Shown here one piece after another: positions 45,623 through 60,577 of a stretch of DNA of 64,000 nt; the first letter of the stretch is position 1, and each line of letters starts with the position of its first letter. Origin of the DNA: Williamsia herbipolensis (lineage in GTDB: Bacteria; Actinomycetota; Actinomycetes; Mycobacteriales; Mycobacteriaceae); assembly GCF_000964005.1 (NCBI RefSeq), contig NZ_JXYP01000020.1, positions 124,001 through 188,000 of the forward strand. Direction: 5' to 3'. Both the position numbers and the translations under genes were made by a program. The notes beneath the pieces are model-generated. The model saw only the letters and a program-made list of their open reading frames with translations. It did not search any database and was not told the origin of the DNA.

Positions 45623-46570
45623 ATGACCGCCTTGGTATTCGGGCTCTTCGCCCTGATCCTCACCGGGCCGGTCGCCGAGTGGCTCTCCCGGGCACGGTGG
45701 ACGCTGCGTGCCCCGCGAGCTGCCATGACCCTGTGGCAGGCGGTCGCGCTGGCCGCCGTGCTCTCGGCCTTCAGCTGCGGACTCGCCATCGCCTCCAACC
45801 TGCTGGTCGTCGGACCCGATGGACGGCCGACGACGAACCCGCTCGACGAGATCGACTCCCTCGGCATCACCCTGTGGCTCGTCTACGTCGGTGTCTTCGT
45901 CCTCACCCTCGTCATCGGTGCACGCCTGATGTACACCGTCGTACGGGTGGGCGTACGCACCCGCGCCCGCCGCTCGGCCCACCGCCAACTGATCGACCTG
46001 CTCGACTGCGTCGACCGCAGCCGCTGCGATCGGCAACTGTTGGCCCGCGACGTCCGCATGCTCGAGGTCGAGCAACCCATCGCGTACTGCCTGCCCGGAC
46101 TGCGGCAGCGCGTCGTGCTCAGCGAGGGCGTCATCGCCCGCCTGAACCCCGACGAGCTCGAGGCCGTCATCACACACGAGCGCGCGCACCTGCGTGCCCG
46201 CCACGACCTCATCCTCGAGGCGTTCATCGCCGTGCACGCCGCGTTCCCGCGCTTCATCCGCAGCAAGTCCGCTCTCGGTGCCGTCCAACTCCTGGTCGAG
46301 GTCCTCGCCGACGACCACGCCGTGCGGGCCACCGGACCCACGCCGCTCGGTCGGGCCCTGGTGGCGTGCGCCGATTCGGTCGCACCGCGCGGGGCGCTCG
46401 CCGTCGGCGGCCCCACCACCCTCACGCGCGTCCGCCGCCTCACCCACGACGAGCCCGCACGCACCGCCGCCCTGGCCGCGTACGTGTGCGCGGTCGGCAT
46501 CCTGGTGCTGCCCACCCTCGCGGTGGCCATCCCCTGGCTCACCGAACTCAGTCGACTGCTCACCGCCTGA
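45623..46570 (+). CDS. M56 family membrane metallopeptidase (BlaR1/MecR1-like)
   Basis: The 315-residue membrane protein has hydrophobic segments near residues 1-15, 38-62, 82-104 and 285-307, and a cytosolic zinc-peptidase domain with HERAHLRARHD (HExxH at 185-189) and VEVLADDHAVRATG supplying the third ligand. It lacks the extracellular penicillin-binding sensor domain of staphylococcal BlaR1, so it may respond to a different cue. It follows blaI by 91 bp; TAGAAT at about 45574-45579 may be a -10 of its own. It probably cleaves BlaI. Equivalent of Rv1845c by order. Confidence 0.9.
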   Translation: MTALVFGLFALILTGPVAEWLSRARWTLRAPRAAMTLWQAVALAAVLSAFSCGLAIASNLLVVGPDGRPTTNPLDEIDSLGITLWLVYVGVFVLTLVIGARLMYTVVRVGVRTRARRSAHRQLIDLLDCVDRSRCDRQLLARDVRMLEVEQPIAYCLPGLRQRVVLSEGVIARLNPDELEAVITHERAHLRARHDLILEAFIAVHAAFPRFIRSKSALGAVQLLVEVLADDHAVRATGPTPLGRALVACADSVAPRGALAVGGPTTLTRVRRLTHDEPARTAALAAYVCAVGILVLPTLAVAIPWLTELSRLLTA

Positions 46571-46615
46571 CCCTCGCGGAGCATCTCCTCGGCGCGACGG
46601 AATAGGCTGGGTCAC

Positions 46616-49526
<2,911 letters not shown>

Positions 49527-49640
49527 GCCCCCGCTCGTCTGACCTGTGAGCGCGGTCACCCGATACGATGAACCACAGACATCGCATCGAACTGCGCCCG
49601 GTCGACCTCACCCCGCGGCGCTCATGGAGGACAACTGCTC

Positions 49641-51023
49641 GTGCAGGCACTGATCCTCGTCGGGAGCCTCCTCGGTTTCATCGCCCTCACCCTGGGCACC
49701 GCTCTGTTCGTGGCGGCCGAGTTCTCCCTGACCGCCCTCGAGCGCTCGGCGGTCGAATCGGACCTCCGGCGTCGTGACGACCGTCGCGCGCGGCAGGTCG
49801 CCCGCGCCCACCGCACGCTGTCGTTCCAGCTCTCCGGCGCCCAGCTGGGCATCACCATCACGACCCTGGTGACCGGTTACATCGCCGAACCTGTTCTCGC
49901 GCAGCTGTTCTCACCAGCACTTGACGCGGTCGGGGCGTCGGACGAGGTGAGTTCCATCGTCTCCATCGTCCTCGCCCTGGTGATCGCGACGTCGCTGTCG
50001 ATGATCCTCGGCGAGCTGATCCCGAAGAACTACGCCATCGCGCGACCGCTGCCCACCGCCCGGGGCACCGCGGGCCCGATGACCGCGTTCTCGACGGCGT
50101 TCAAATGGGCCATCAACGGACTCAACGGCAGCGCGAACATGCTCGTGCGCCGGCTGGGCATCGAGCCCGCCGAGGAACTGCGCTCGGCGCGGTCGCCGCA
50201 GGAACTCGGGTCGCTGGTCCGCAACTCGGCCCGTGAGGGCGCGCTCGACAAGGGCACCGCGCTGCTGGTCAGCCGGTCGTTGCAGTTCGGCGAGCGCACC
50301 GCTGAGGAACTGATGACCCCTCGGGTCACCGTCGACGCGCTCGATCAGGATGCCAACGTGCGCGACCTCATCGTCGCCGCGTCGGAGACGGGCTTCTCGC
50401 GGTTCCCGATCGTGGTCGAGGGCGATCTCGACAACATCCGCGGCTTCGTCCACATCAAGCAGGCGTTCACGGTGCCGCTCGCCGAGCGCGAGTCCACCAC
50501 CCTCGGGGTGTTGGCGCGCGCGGTGCCGGTGGTGCCCGCCAGCCTCGACGGCGACGCTCTCATGGGGCGCATCCGCGCCGACGGGATGCAGGTCGCCATC
50601 GTCGTCGACGAGTACGGGGGCACCGCGGGGATCGTGACGACCGAGGACCTCATCGAGGAGATCGTCGGCGACGTCACCGACGAGCACGACGACGAGCAGG
50701 CCGACGTCGCCCCGGACGGCACCGGCTACACCTGCGCCGGGCTGCTGCGCATCGACGAACTCGCCGAGGCGACCGGCTACCGCGCCCCCGAAGGCGACTA
50801 CGACACCCTGGGCGGTCTGGTCATGCAGACCCTGGGCCGTCTCGCGACCGAGGGCGACGAGGTCGACCTGCCCGAACGCGACGGAGCCGACGACGAGGAC
50901 TCCGGCGGGGACCCGATGCCGGTCGCCCCGCGGTGGCGCGCCCGTGTCGTCCGCATGGACGGTCGACGCATCGACGTCGTGTCGCTGACCCCGATCCCCG
51001 AGTCCGGGGAGGCGCCGTCGTGA
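49641..51023 (+). CDS. CNNM/CorC-type membrane protein with CBS pair (first of two)
   Basis: The 460-residue protein has an N-terminal CNNM transmembrane domain (AEFSLTALERSAVES, LSGAQLGITITTLVTGYIAEP, ILGELIPKNYAIARPLPTA), two CBS domains (ELMTPRVTVDAL, DEYGGTAGIVTTEDLIEEIVGDVTDEHD) and a C-terminal CorC_HlyC domain (LLRIDELAEATGYRAPEGDYDTLGGLVM). Such proteins act in Mg2+ or other divalent-cation efflux. GTG at 49641 follows TGGAGG; the stop overlaps the next start by 4 nt. Equivalent to Rv1842c. Confidence 0.92.
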   Translation: MQALILVGSLLGFIALTLGTALFVAAEFSLTALERSAVESDLRRRDDRRARQVARAHRTLSFQLSGAQLGITITTLVTGYIAEPVLAQLFSPALDAVGASDEVSSIVSIVLALVIATSLSMILGELIPKNYAIARPLPTARGTAGPMTAFSTAFKWAINGLNGSANMLVRRLGIEPAEELRSARSPQELGSLVRNSAREGALDKGTALLVSRSLQFGERTAEELMTPRVTVDALDQDANVRDLIVAASETGFSRFPIVVEGDLDNIRGFVHIKQAFTVPLAERESTTLGVLARAVPVVPASLDGDALMGRIRADGMQVAIVVDEYGGTAGIVTTEDLIEEIVGDVTDEHDDEQADVAPDGTGYTCAGLLRIDELAEATGYRAPEGDYDTLGGLVMQTLGRLATEGDEVDLPERDGADDEDSGGDPMPVAPRWRARVVRMDGRRIDVVSLTPIPESGEAPS

Positions 51024-52096
51024 ACGACATCCTCGGTGTGCTGTTCGCCGTCGCACTGCTGGCGGGCAACGCGTTCTTCGTCGGCGCCGAGTTCTCGCTG
51101 ATCTCCGCCCGCCGCGACCGGCTCGAGGCGCTGGCCGATCAGGGCAAGCGTCGCGCGACGACGGTCATCCGGGCGGGCCAGGAGCTGTCGCTCATGCTCG
51201 CCGGCGCACAGCTCGGCATCACGATCTGCTCGATCCTGCTCGGCCGCGTCGGTGAACCCGCCGTCGCGCATCTCATCGAGAAACCGATGGACCTCGCCGG
51301 TGTCCCCGACGCCTTCCTGCACCCGATCGGGTTCACCATCGCGCTGATCCTCGTGGTGATCCTGCACATCCTGCTCGGTGAGATGGTGCCGAAGAACATC
51401 GCGCTGGCCGGGCCGGAACGCTCGGCGATGTTGCTGGTGCCCGCCCACCTCGCCTTCATCCGCGTCGCCCACCCGCTGATCGCCTTCTACAACCTCGCGG
51501 CGAACCTGTCGCTGCGGGCGATGCGGGTGGAGCCGAAGGACGAACTCGACGCGACGGTCTCGGCCGGCGAGCTCGCCGAGATGATCGGCGAGTCCCGCGA
51601 GGAGGGGCTCATCGACGCCGAGGAGCACGACCGACTGACCCGCGCCCTGCGCACGACCGGTCGAACGGTGTCGGAGGTGGCGATCGGACTCGACGAACTC
51701 CGCAGCGTCCAGGTGACCGTCGAACCGGGCACCGGACGGTCCGGACCCACCCTCGGATCGATCGAGAAGGCGGTGTCCGACACCGGGTTCTCCCGGTTCC
51801 CTGTCCGCGGTGTCGACGGCGTCTACACCGGCTATCTGCACCTCAAGGACGTTCTCGACGAGATCCTCGACGATCTGGTGGGCCAGGACTCGGTGATCGG
51901 TGTCGACAAGATCCGACCCCTGCCGGTGATCTCCGGCGACACCTCGCTCGACGAGGCCACCGCCCACCTGCGCCGCACCAGCGCCCATCTCGGCGCGGTC
52001 GTCGACGGCAACGGCCGCACCATCGGGGTCGTCGCGCTCGAGGATCTCGTGGAGGAGTTCGTCGGCACCGTGCGCGACGAGACCCACCGGGTGTGA
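51020..52096 (+). CDS. CNNM-type membrane protein with CBS pair (second of two)
   Basis: The 358-residue paralogue of the preceding gene has the CNNM domain (FFVGAEFSLISARRDRLEAL, LAGAQLGITICSILLGRVGEP, LLGEMVPKNIALAGPERSA) and a CBS pair (FSRFPVRGVDGVYTGYLHLKDVLD, LGAVVDGNGRTIGVVALEDLVEEFVG) but lacks the C-terminal CorC_HlyC domain. GTG 51020 and the final TGA each sit in 4-nt overlaps. The two halves probably form a heterodimer for cation transport. Equivalent to Rv1841c. Confidence 0.92.
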   Translation: MNDILGVLFAVALLAGNAFFVGAEFSLISARRDRLEALADQGKRRATTVIRAGQELSLMLAGAQLGITICSILLGRVGEPAVAHLIEKPMDLAGVPDAFLHPIGFTIALILVVILHILLGEMVPKNIALAGPERSAMLLVPAHLAFIRVAHPLIAFYNLAANLSLRAMRVEPKDELDATVSAGELAEMIGESREEGLIDAEEHDRLTRALRTTGRTVSEVAIGLDELRSVQVTVEPGTGRSGPTLGSIEKAVSDTGFSRFPVRGVDGVYTGYLHLKDVLDEILDDLVGQDSVIGVDKIRPLPVISGDTSLDEATAHLRRTSAHLGAVVDGNGRTIGVVALEDLVEEFVGTVRDETHRV

Positions 52097-52974
52097 GCGT
52101 GTCCATCACCACCACCGGCCGGGTGCTCGCGCCGGATGAGTGGGCGCAGCGCGCATCGACGCATCGCGACCGCGTCGACACACTGCTGACGGCACACCCG
52201 CAGCAGACGGCGTCGGGTGAGGCACACCCGGTGTGGCAGTTCCTGTTCCGCTACTACAGCCACAAGCCGGCACAGCTGCGTCGGTGGCACCCCGGTTTCG
52301 GCGTGGCGCTCGGCGGCGAACCACCGCATCGGCAGTTCCCGCACTACGCGGTCACCGATGACGGGCACCTGACGGTCGATCCCGACCACCTCGCCGACCG
52401 GCTCACCACCGTCGCGTTCGTGCACCGCCTCCTGTCGGCGACCGAATCCCGCGCGCCGCGTCTGAACTGCTTCGGCCTGCACGAGTGGGCGATGGTCTAC
52501 CGCGCCCCGGACACGCGGCGGCACCCCGCGCCGCTGCGCCTGTCCGAGACCGACACCGACGCCGTCGTGGAGGCGGCGGATCTGCGTTGCACCCATTTCG
52601 ACGCGTTCCGCTTCTTCACCGACGACGCGACCGGGCGCAACGTCGAGCCGCTGTCGCGGTCGACCCAGGTAGACCGGGAGCAACCCGGATGCGTGCACGC
52701 CGGGATGGATCTCTACAAATGGGCGCACAAGCTGGTGCCCCTCATCGACTCCGAGACCGTCGTCGACGCCCTCGAACTCGCCTTCGACCTCCGGGCGCTC
52801 GACATGCGCGCGAGCCCCTACGACCTCGCCGGGCTCGGCTTCGCGCCGATCGAGATCGAATCGGCCCGTGGTCGTGCCGAATACGTTCGGCTGCAGGCGG
52901 CGTCGGCTCGGCGGGCGGCGGTGCTGCGTCGCCGTCTCATCGATCGTTGCGCGGCCCTGATCAGCGCAACCTGA
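52093..52974 (+). CDS. conserved actinobacterial protein annotated as 3-methyladenine DNA glycosylase
   Basis: The 293-residue protein matches a conserved family I know under this name in Actinobacteria: EWAQRASTHRDRVDTLLTAHPQQ, HPVWQFLFRYYSHKPAQLRRWHPGFGVAL, NCFGLHEWAMVYR, LRCTHFDAFRFFTDDA and GCVHAGMDLYKWAHKLVPL. I see no helix-hairpin-helix or AAG-fold glycosylase motif, so the enzyme name is a weak transfer. Conserved His, Trp, Asp and Cys residues suggest an enzyme. GTG at 52093 overlaps the previous stop by 4 nt, making a three-gene coupled unit with the CNNM pair. Confidence 0.7.
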   Translation: MSVSITTTGRVLAPDEWAQRASTHRDRVDTLLTAHPQQTASGEAHPVWQFLFRYYSHKPAQLRRWHPGFGVALGGEPPHRQFPHYAVTDDGHLTVDPDHLADRLTTVAFVHRLLSATESRAPRLNCFGLHEWAMVYRAPDTRRHPAPLRLSETDTDAVVEAADLRCTHFDAFRFFTDDATGRNVEPLSRSTQVDREQPGCVHAGMDLYKWAHKLVPLIDSETVVDALELAFDLRALDMRASPYDLAGLGFAPIEIESARGRAEYVRLQAASARRAAVLRRRLIDRCAALISAT

Positions 52975-53047
52975 GCGACGACGCCCGCTTACCGCCGAGT
53001 AACCTGAACGCCGAACACACGTCCACACCAGGAGAAGCGAGGCAGTC

Positions 53048-55222
53048 ATGACCGAGCGGGTCACAGTCGGAGAAGGCGGGAACAGCGTGCAGGTCGCGTC
53101 CGTTCTGCACGACTTCATCACCTCCGAGGCCCTGCCCGGCACCGGTGTGGACACCGACGCGTTCTGGAACGGTGTCGCAGAGATCATCACCGATCTCGCG
53201 CCCCGCAACGGCGAGCTGCTCGGCGTCCGCGATGAGCTGCAGCAGCAGATCGACGCATGGCACCGCGACAACACCTTCGAGGCCGGCGCCTACAAGGCGT
53301 TCCTGCAGGACATCGGCTACCTCGTCGAGGTGCCCGCGGACTTCCAGATCACCACCGCCGGCGTCGACACCGAGATCACCAGCACCGCCGGCCCGCAGCT
53401 CGTCGTCCCGGTCCTCAACGCACGCTTCGCGCTCAACGCCTCCAACGCGCGCTGGGGTTCGCTGTACGACGCGCTCTACGGCACCGACGCGATCCCCGAG
53501 ACCGACGGCGCCGAGAAGGGCAGCTCGTACAACAAGGTCCGTGGCGACAAGGTCATCGCCTACGCCAAGAACGTCCTCGACGGCGCGGTCGCGCTCGAGG
53601 GCGGTTCGTGGGCGTCGGTGACCGGCCTGGCCGTCGACGGCACCGTCCTCACGGTCACCCTCGACGACGGCTCGACCACCGCTCTTGCCGATCCGGCCGC
53701 GTTCGTCGGGTTCACCGGCGAGGCCTCGGCCCCGACCGGTGTCCTGCTGCGCCACAACGGACTGCACCTCGAGGTGCAGATCGACGCCGACTCCCCCATC
53801 GGCTCCACCGACCCCGCGGGCATCAAGGATGTCCTCGTCGAGTCGGCGATCACCACGATCATGGACTTCGAGGACTCCGTCGCCGCGGTCGACGCCGACG
53901 ACAAGGTGCTCGGATACCGGAACTGGTTGGGACTCAACAAGGGTGATCTGGCCGAAGAGGTCAGCAAGGGCGGCAAGACCTTCACCCGTGTGCTCAACCC
54001 CGATCGCGTCTACACCGCGCCCGGTGGCGGTGAGCTCACCCTGCCGGGTCGGTCGCTGCTGTTCGTCCGCAACGTCGGCCACCTCATGACCAACGACGCG
54101 GTCGTCACCGCCGACGGCGCCGAGGCGCCCGAGGGCATCCTCGACGCGATCTTCACCTCGCTCATCGGCGTCCACGGCATGAGCGCCGACGGCCTGCAGA
54201 ACTCGCGCACCGGTTCGATCTACATCGTCAAGCCGAAGATGCACGGTCCCGACGAGGTCGCCTTCACCGTCGAGCTGTTCGGTCGTGTCGAGAAGCTGCT
54301 CGGGCTGCCCGAGAACACCCTCAAGGTCGGCATCATGGACGAGGAACGCCGTACCACGGTCAACCTCAAGGCCTGTATCGCCGCGGCATCCGAGCGGGTC
54401 GTCTTCATCAACACCGGCTTCCTCGACCGCACCGGCGACGAGATCCACACCTCGATGGAGGCCGGCGCCGTCGTCCGCAAGGCCGAGATGAAGTCGCAGG
54501 CGTGGATCAAGGCGTACGAGGACTTCAACGTCGACACCGGCCTGCACGCGGGTCTGCAGCACCACGCACAGATCGGCAAGGGCATGTGGGCGATGCCCGA
54601 TCTGATGGCCGACATGCTCGAGCAGAAGATCGGTCACCCGAAGGCCGGCGCCAACACCGCGTGGGTGCCCTCGCCGACGGCTGCGACGCTGCACGCGCTG
54701 CACTACCACCAGGTCGACGTGTTCGAGCGTCAGGACGAGATCGCCAAGCGCGACCCGGCCTCGGTCGACGACATCCTGACCATCCCGCTCGCCCCGAACA
54801 CCGACTGGAGCGACGAGGAGAAGCAGCAGGAGCTCGACAACAACTGCCAGTCGATCCTCGGTTACGTGGTCCGGTGGATCGATGCGGGCGTCGGTTGCTC
54901 GAAGGTCCCCGACATCCACGACGTCGCGCTCATGGAGGACCGCGCGACGCTGCGGATCTCCAGCCAGCTCCTCGCGAACTGGCTGCGCCACGGCATCGTC
55001 TCCGAGGCCGACGTCGTCGCCTCGCTGGAGCGGATGGCGCCGGTCGTCGACCGACAGAACGAGGGCGACGCGACCTACCGGCCGCTGGCCCCCGACTTCG
55101 ACTCCAACATCGCCTTCCAGGCGGCGAAGGAGCTGATCCTGTCCGGGACCACGCAGCCCAGCGGCTACACCGAGCCGATCCTGCATCGCCGTCGCCGGGA
55201 GTACAAGGCCGCGCAGGGCTGA
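53048..55222 (+). CDS. glcB: malate synthase G
   Basis: The 724-residue enzyme has [63 protein letters not shown] (metal and substrate residues), [20 protein letters not shown], and [35 protein letters not shown]. It condenses glyoxylate and acetyl-CoA to malate in the glyoxylate shunt. CAGGAGAAG lies before ATG 53048. Same position as Rv1837c. It may also take glyoxylate produced in purine or glycine catabolism. Confidence 0.97.
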   Translation: MTERVTVGEGGNSVQVASVLHDFITSEALPGTGVDTDAFWNGVAEIITDLAPRNGELLGVRDELQQQIDAWHRDNTFEAGAYKAFLQDIGYLVEVPADFQITTAGVDTEITSTAGPQLVVPVLNARFALNASNARWGSLYDALYGTDAIPETDGAEKGSSYNKVRGDKVIAYAKNVLDGAVALEGGSWASVTGLAVDGTVLTVTLDDGSTTALADPAAFVGFTGEASAPTGVLLRHNGLHLEVQIDADSPIGSTDPAGIKDVLVESAITTIMDFEDSVAAVDADDKVLGYRNWLGLNKGDLAEEVSKGGKTFTRVLNPDRVYTAPGGGELTLPGRSLLFVRNVGHLMTNDAVVTADGAEAPEGILDAIFTSLIGVHGMSADGLQNSRTGSIYIVKPKMHGPDEVAFTVELFGRVEKLLGLPENTLKVGIMDEERRTTVNLKACIAAASERVVFINTGFLDRTGDEIHTSMEAGAVVRKAEMKSQAWIKAYEDFNVDTGLHAGLQHHAQIGKGMWAMPDLMADMLEQKIGHPKAGANTAWVPSPTAATLHALHYHQVDVFERQDEIAKRDPASVDDILTIPLAPNTDWSDEEKQQELDNNCQSILGYVVRWIDAGVGCSKVPDIHDVALMEDRATLRISSQLLANWLRHGIVSEADVVASLERMAPVVDRQNEGDATYRPLAPDFDSNIAFQAAKELILSGTTQPSGYTEPILHRRRREYKAAQG

Positions 55223-55246
55223 TCGGCGAGGCTATCCTCGTCGCCT

Positions 55247-56419
55247 ATGGGTCAGCACCGCACCGACGAGACGCGCCGCCGCGGCGTCAGCCGGGGGTTG
55301 TCGCTGACGATCCTCGCGGTGATCGTGGTGGTGGCGCTCGTAGTGGGCTGGAACCTGCTGGGCACCAGCCTGTCCGACGACGGTGACGCTGCCGCGCGTA
55401 CCTGCGTGGAAGGCGAGCAGACGGTCACCGTTCTCGCCGACGCCGACATCGCCACACCACTGGCCACGATCGCGCAGGCCTACTCGGCGACCCGGCCCGT
55501 CGTGCGCGATGCGTGCGTGACGGTGACGGTGCGACCGTCGGACCCGAAGACCACGCTCGAGGGACTGACCGGTACCTGGGACACCGCATCGATGGGCGCC
55601 TACCCCGCGGCGTGGGTGCCGGCGTCGTCGGTGTGGAGTGCACAGCTGCTGGCTGCCCGTTCAGCGATCGTCGACGGCGACCCGGAGTCGTTGGTGTCGT
55701 CGCCCGTGGTGCTGGCGGTGGCACCGGAGTTCGCGCGGGCCGCGGCGGGGCGGGTGTCGTGGATCGAACTGCCCACCCTGCAGCGCAACGACAACAGCCT
55801 CGCCGAGTTCGGGTTGCGGGGCTGGGGCTCGTTGCAGATGGCCCGCGCGTCGGGCCCGGGCAGCGACGCGACCGTGCTCGCATCGCAGGCCGTGGCGACC
55901 GAGGTGGGTCGGGCGACGGCGAACGGCCTCACCGTGGCCGATGCGCAGTCGCGGCAGGTGACCTCGACACTGCTCGATCTGCGCCGACGCTCCCCCGTCG
56001 CGACCGACGGCAGCGCGCAGCGGACCTTGACGACGATCGCGGGCAACGGTGACCCGGCGGGGGCGGCCGTCCACGCCGTCCCGATCACCGAACAGGCCCT
56101 CTACGCCGCCACCAAGGACACCGCACAACCATCGGTGGTCGAGCTACGGCCCCAGGGCACGACACCCACGGCCGATCACCCGGTCGTCGACCTGACCGGC
56201 CCGCAGGTGAGCGCCACCCAGGCCGAGGCCGTCGCTGCGTTCTTCCGGTTCGCGCGGACACCGGACCAGTTGCGGACCATCACCACGCTCGGATTCCGGG
56301 GCGGCGCATCGCTTCCCACCCGGACCGCGGCGGTGTCGTTCGACGTCACCGCGACCCCGATGCCGGCGCCCGAACCGGCCGCCGGCGCCGCGATCGCGCA
56401 ACTCGTGCTCGGCGGGTAG
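55247..56419 (+). CDS. membrane-anchored extracellular protein, substrate-binding-like
   Basis: The 390-residue protein has a basic N-terminus and one TM helix at about residues 20-40, then an exported region. The segment QTVTVLADADIATPLATIAQAYS resembles the first strand and helix of periplasmic-binding-type domains, followed by MGAYPAAWVPASSVWSAQLL and SSPVVLAVAPEFAR. In M. tuberculosis the gene beside glcB (Rv1836c) encodes a larger membrane protein with a von Willebrand A domain; this one stops before any MIDAS motif. Ligand unknown. It follows glcB by 24 bp. Confidence 0.65.
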   Translation: MGQHRTDETRRRGVSRGLSLTILAVIVVVALVVGWNLLGTSLSDDGDAAARTCVEGEQTVTVLADADIATPLATIAQAYSATRPVVRDACVTVTVRPSDPKTTLEGLTGTWDTASMGAYPAAWVPASSVWSAQLLAARSAIVDGDPESLVSSPVVLAVAPEFARAAAGRVSWIELPTLQRNDNSLAEFGLRGWGSLQMARASGPGSDATVLASQAVATEVGRATANGLTVADAQSRQVTSTLLDLRRRSPVATDGSAQRTLTTIAGNGDPAGAAVHAVPITEQALYAATKDTAQPSVVELRPQGTTPTADHPVVDLTGPQVSATQAEAVAAFFRFARTPDQLRTITTLGFRGGASLPTRTAAVSFDVTATPMPAPEPAAGAAIAQLVLGG

Positions 56420-56449
56420 CCGAACCTCGACTCGGGTCGGCTGACCCGC

Positions 56450-59308
<2,859 letters not shown>

Positions 59309-59326
59309 GGGAGAACCTTTGCGCCG

Positions 59327-59347
59327 AGTCCGGCGGCACGCCGGACT
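59327..59347 (-). promoter_or_regulatory. hairpin between riboswitch and gcvP start
   Basis: A perfect 8-bp hairpin (59327-59334 with 59340-59347, 5-nt loop) ends 7 nt before AAAGG, the likely gcvP ribosome site. It has no T-run, so control of ribosome access or an expression-platform fold is likelier than simple termination. Confidence 0.55.
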
Positions 59348-59360
59348 GAGGTGGGTCCTC

Positions 59361-59575
59361 CCCCTCTGTCCTGCCGTCACCGACGCGATGGGTCGGCTCG
59401 GGCGCCTGAGAGATTCAGCCGCTCGGAGCGGCCTTTCACCGTGGGCGGGTGACTCGGTCACCACTTTCCAGAGACGCCGGCGTACGACACGGTCCTGGGG
59501 CCTGAGAGATTGGCGGAGAGGTGTTGCTCCTTCGGCGGCCGAGACCCTCGCGGGTCACGACGCTCTCCCGTGTCG
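59361..59575 (-). promoter_or_regulatory. tandem glycine riboswitch of gcvP
   Basis: On the minus strand, aptamer 1 runs from CGGGAGAG (59570-59563) through GCCGCCGAAGGAGCAA to ATCTCTCAGGC (ending near 59497). Aptamer 2 runs from the GTCTCTGG region (about 59476) through GGTGAAAGGCC to AATCTCTCAGGC and GGACAGAGGGG (near 59361). The paired CTCTCAGG blocks and GGTGAAAGG/CCGAAGGAGCAA cores are the conserved glycine-aptamer parts. Aptamer 2 carries an extra hairpin between CTCTCAGG and GACAGAGG. Position directly before gcvP agrees with glycine-induced expression. Confidence 0.92.
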
Positions 59576-59593
59576 CGGCGACGTAGGAAGAGT

Positions 59594-60238
59594 CTAGCCG
59601 GTGCGGCGCGCGCGGGTCTTGCGGCGAGCCGCGAGCTCGTCCTCGGGGGCGGTCTCGGCGATCGCACCGTCGGCGCGCTCGCCCGGGAAATCGGCGATGG
59701 TGCCCGACAGCTCGCGCATCGCGCCTGCGACGGCGATGCCGAACACACCCTGACCGCCCTGCAGCAGGTCGACGACCTCTTCGGCCGAGGTGCACTCGTA
59801 AACGGTGGTGCCGTCGGAGAACAGGGTGATGCGGGCGAGGTCCTCGACACCGCGTTTGCGCAGGTGGTCGACGGCGACGCGGATGTTCTGCAGCGAGATC
59901 CCGGTGTCGAGGAGTCGCTTCACGATCTTCAGGACCAGGATGTCCTTGAAGGAGTACAGCCGTTGGCTGCCACTGCCCGCGGCTCCGCGGATCGACGGCA
60001 CGACCAGCGAGGTGCGTGCCCAGTAGTCGAGCTGGCGGTAGGTGATGCCGGCGATCTGGCAGGCGCTCGGCACGCGGTAGCCGACGAGTTCGTCGGGCAC
60101 GGTGTCGTTCGGGAACAGTCCCGGCGCGATGTCGTCGAGTGTGCCCTGTCGGGCCTGCTGGACCGAGGCCACCGGCCCGGTGTCGGTCACGTCCGCGGCG
60201 GTGTCCGCGTCATCGCGGGTGGTCGGCTCGTCGCCCAC
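59594..60238 (-). CDS. MerR family regulator (Rv1830/ResR-type)
   Basis: The 214-residue protein has a MerR-type winged helix at about residues 55-125 (GYRVPSACQIAGITYRQLDYWARTSLVVPSIR, QRLYSFKDILVLKIVKRLLDTGISLQNIRVAVDHL) with an unusual N-terminal extension and a basic tail (ARRKTRARR). Gene order matches Rv1830 of M. tuberculosis, reported as ResR, a regulator affecting growth recovery after antibiotics and cell-division genes. GTG at 60238 follows GAGGAG. It lies just upstream of the gcvP riboswitch on the same strand. Confidence 0.9.
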   Translation of the reverse strand: MGDEPTTRDDADTAADVTDTGPVASVQQARQGTLDDIAPGLFPNDTVPDELVGYRVPSACQIAGITYRQLDYWARTSLVVPSIRGAAGSGSQRLYSFKDILVLKIVKRLLDTGISLQNIRVAVDHLRKRGVEDLARITLFSDGTTVYECTSAEEVVDLLQGGQGVFGIAVAGAMRELSGTIADFPGERADGAIAETAPEDELAARRKTRARRTG

Positions 60239-60490
60239 TGAGTTCTCCTCGAATGCTCGGGGGAGTCCCCGGCAACCCGAGGAATGATGGTGCGAACACC
60301 ATCGATGTCACTCAGATTACGCCGTCTACCCGACCCTGGGTGCCGTCCCGCTCGTCGCGGGCGTCGTGGTGAACGGTAGGTGCGCCGCCAGCGTGTTTCA
60401 ACGCGACTCGCGGGCGGCTCAACCTCAACGTCAGCTTGAGGGTCAACTGTGATCCGGCAGAGGCCCAACCGTGACCTCGAACACCGCCAA
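60239..60490. other. intergenic region between the MerR gene and the tandem repeats
   Basis: Together with the repeats at 60491-60577 this gap spans 325 bp between the DUF151 gene (stop 60564) and the MerR gene (start 60238), both on the minus strand. It should hold the MerR promoter. I see no gene and no convincing terminator other than the small repeat hairpins. Confidence 0.5.
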
Positions 60491-60577
60491 GATCAGGCTC
60501 CGCCCTGTCACACAGATCAGGCTCCGCCCTGTCACACAGATCAGGCTCCGCCTGTCACACAGATCAGGCTCCGCCTG
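60491..60577. repeat. 24-bp tandem repeats at the 3' end of the DUF151 gene
   Basis: Copies begin at 60491 (24 bp), 60515 (24 bp), 60539 (23 bp, one C fewer) and 60562 (partial), each starting GATCAGGCTCCGCC and continuing CTGTCACACA. Each contains a short palindrome CAGGC-TCC-GCCTG. The last partial copy holds the stop codon and final codons of the DUF151 gene, so the array looks like serial duplication of the gene's 3' end. Successive mini-hairpins could also act in transcript ending. Confidence 0.9.

Noticed and set aside
56418-56442. Hairpin between the glcB-linked gene and gcvP
   Set aside because: Nine-base arms with a mismatch and no T-run; too weak to call a terminator, though the convergent position would suit one.
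60491-60577. Tandem repeats considered as a CRISPR array
   Set aside because: Copies are adjacent with no spacers, only three and a half units, and no cas genes are near.
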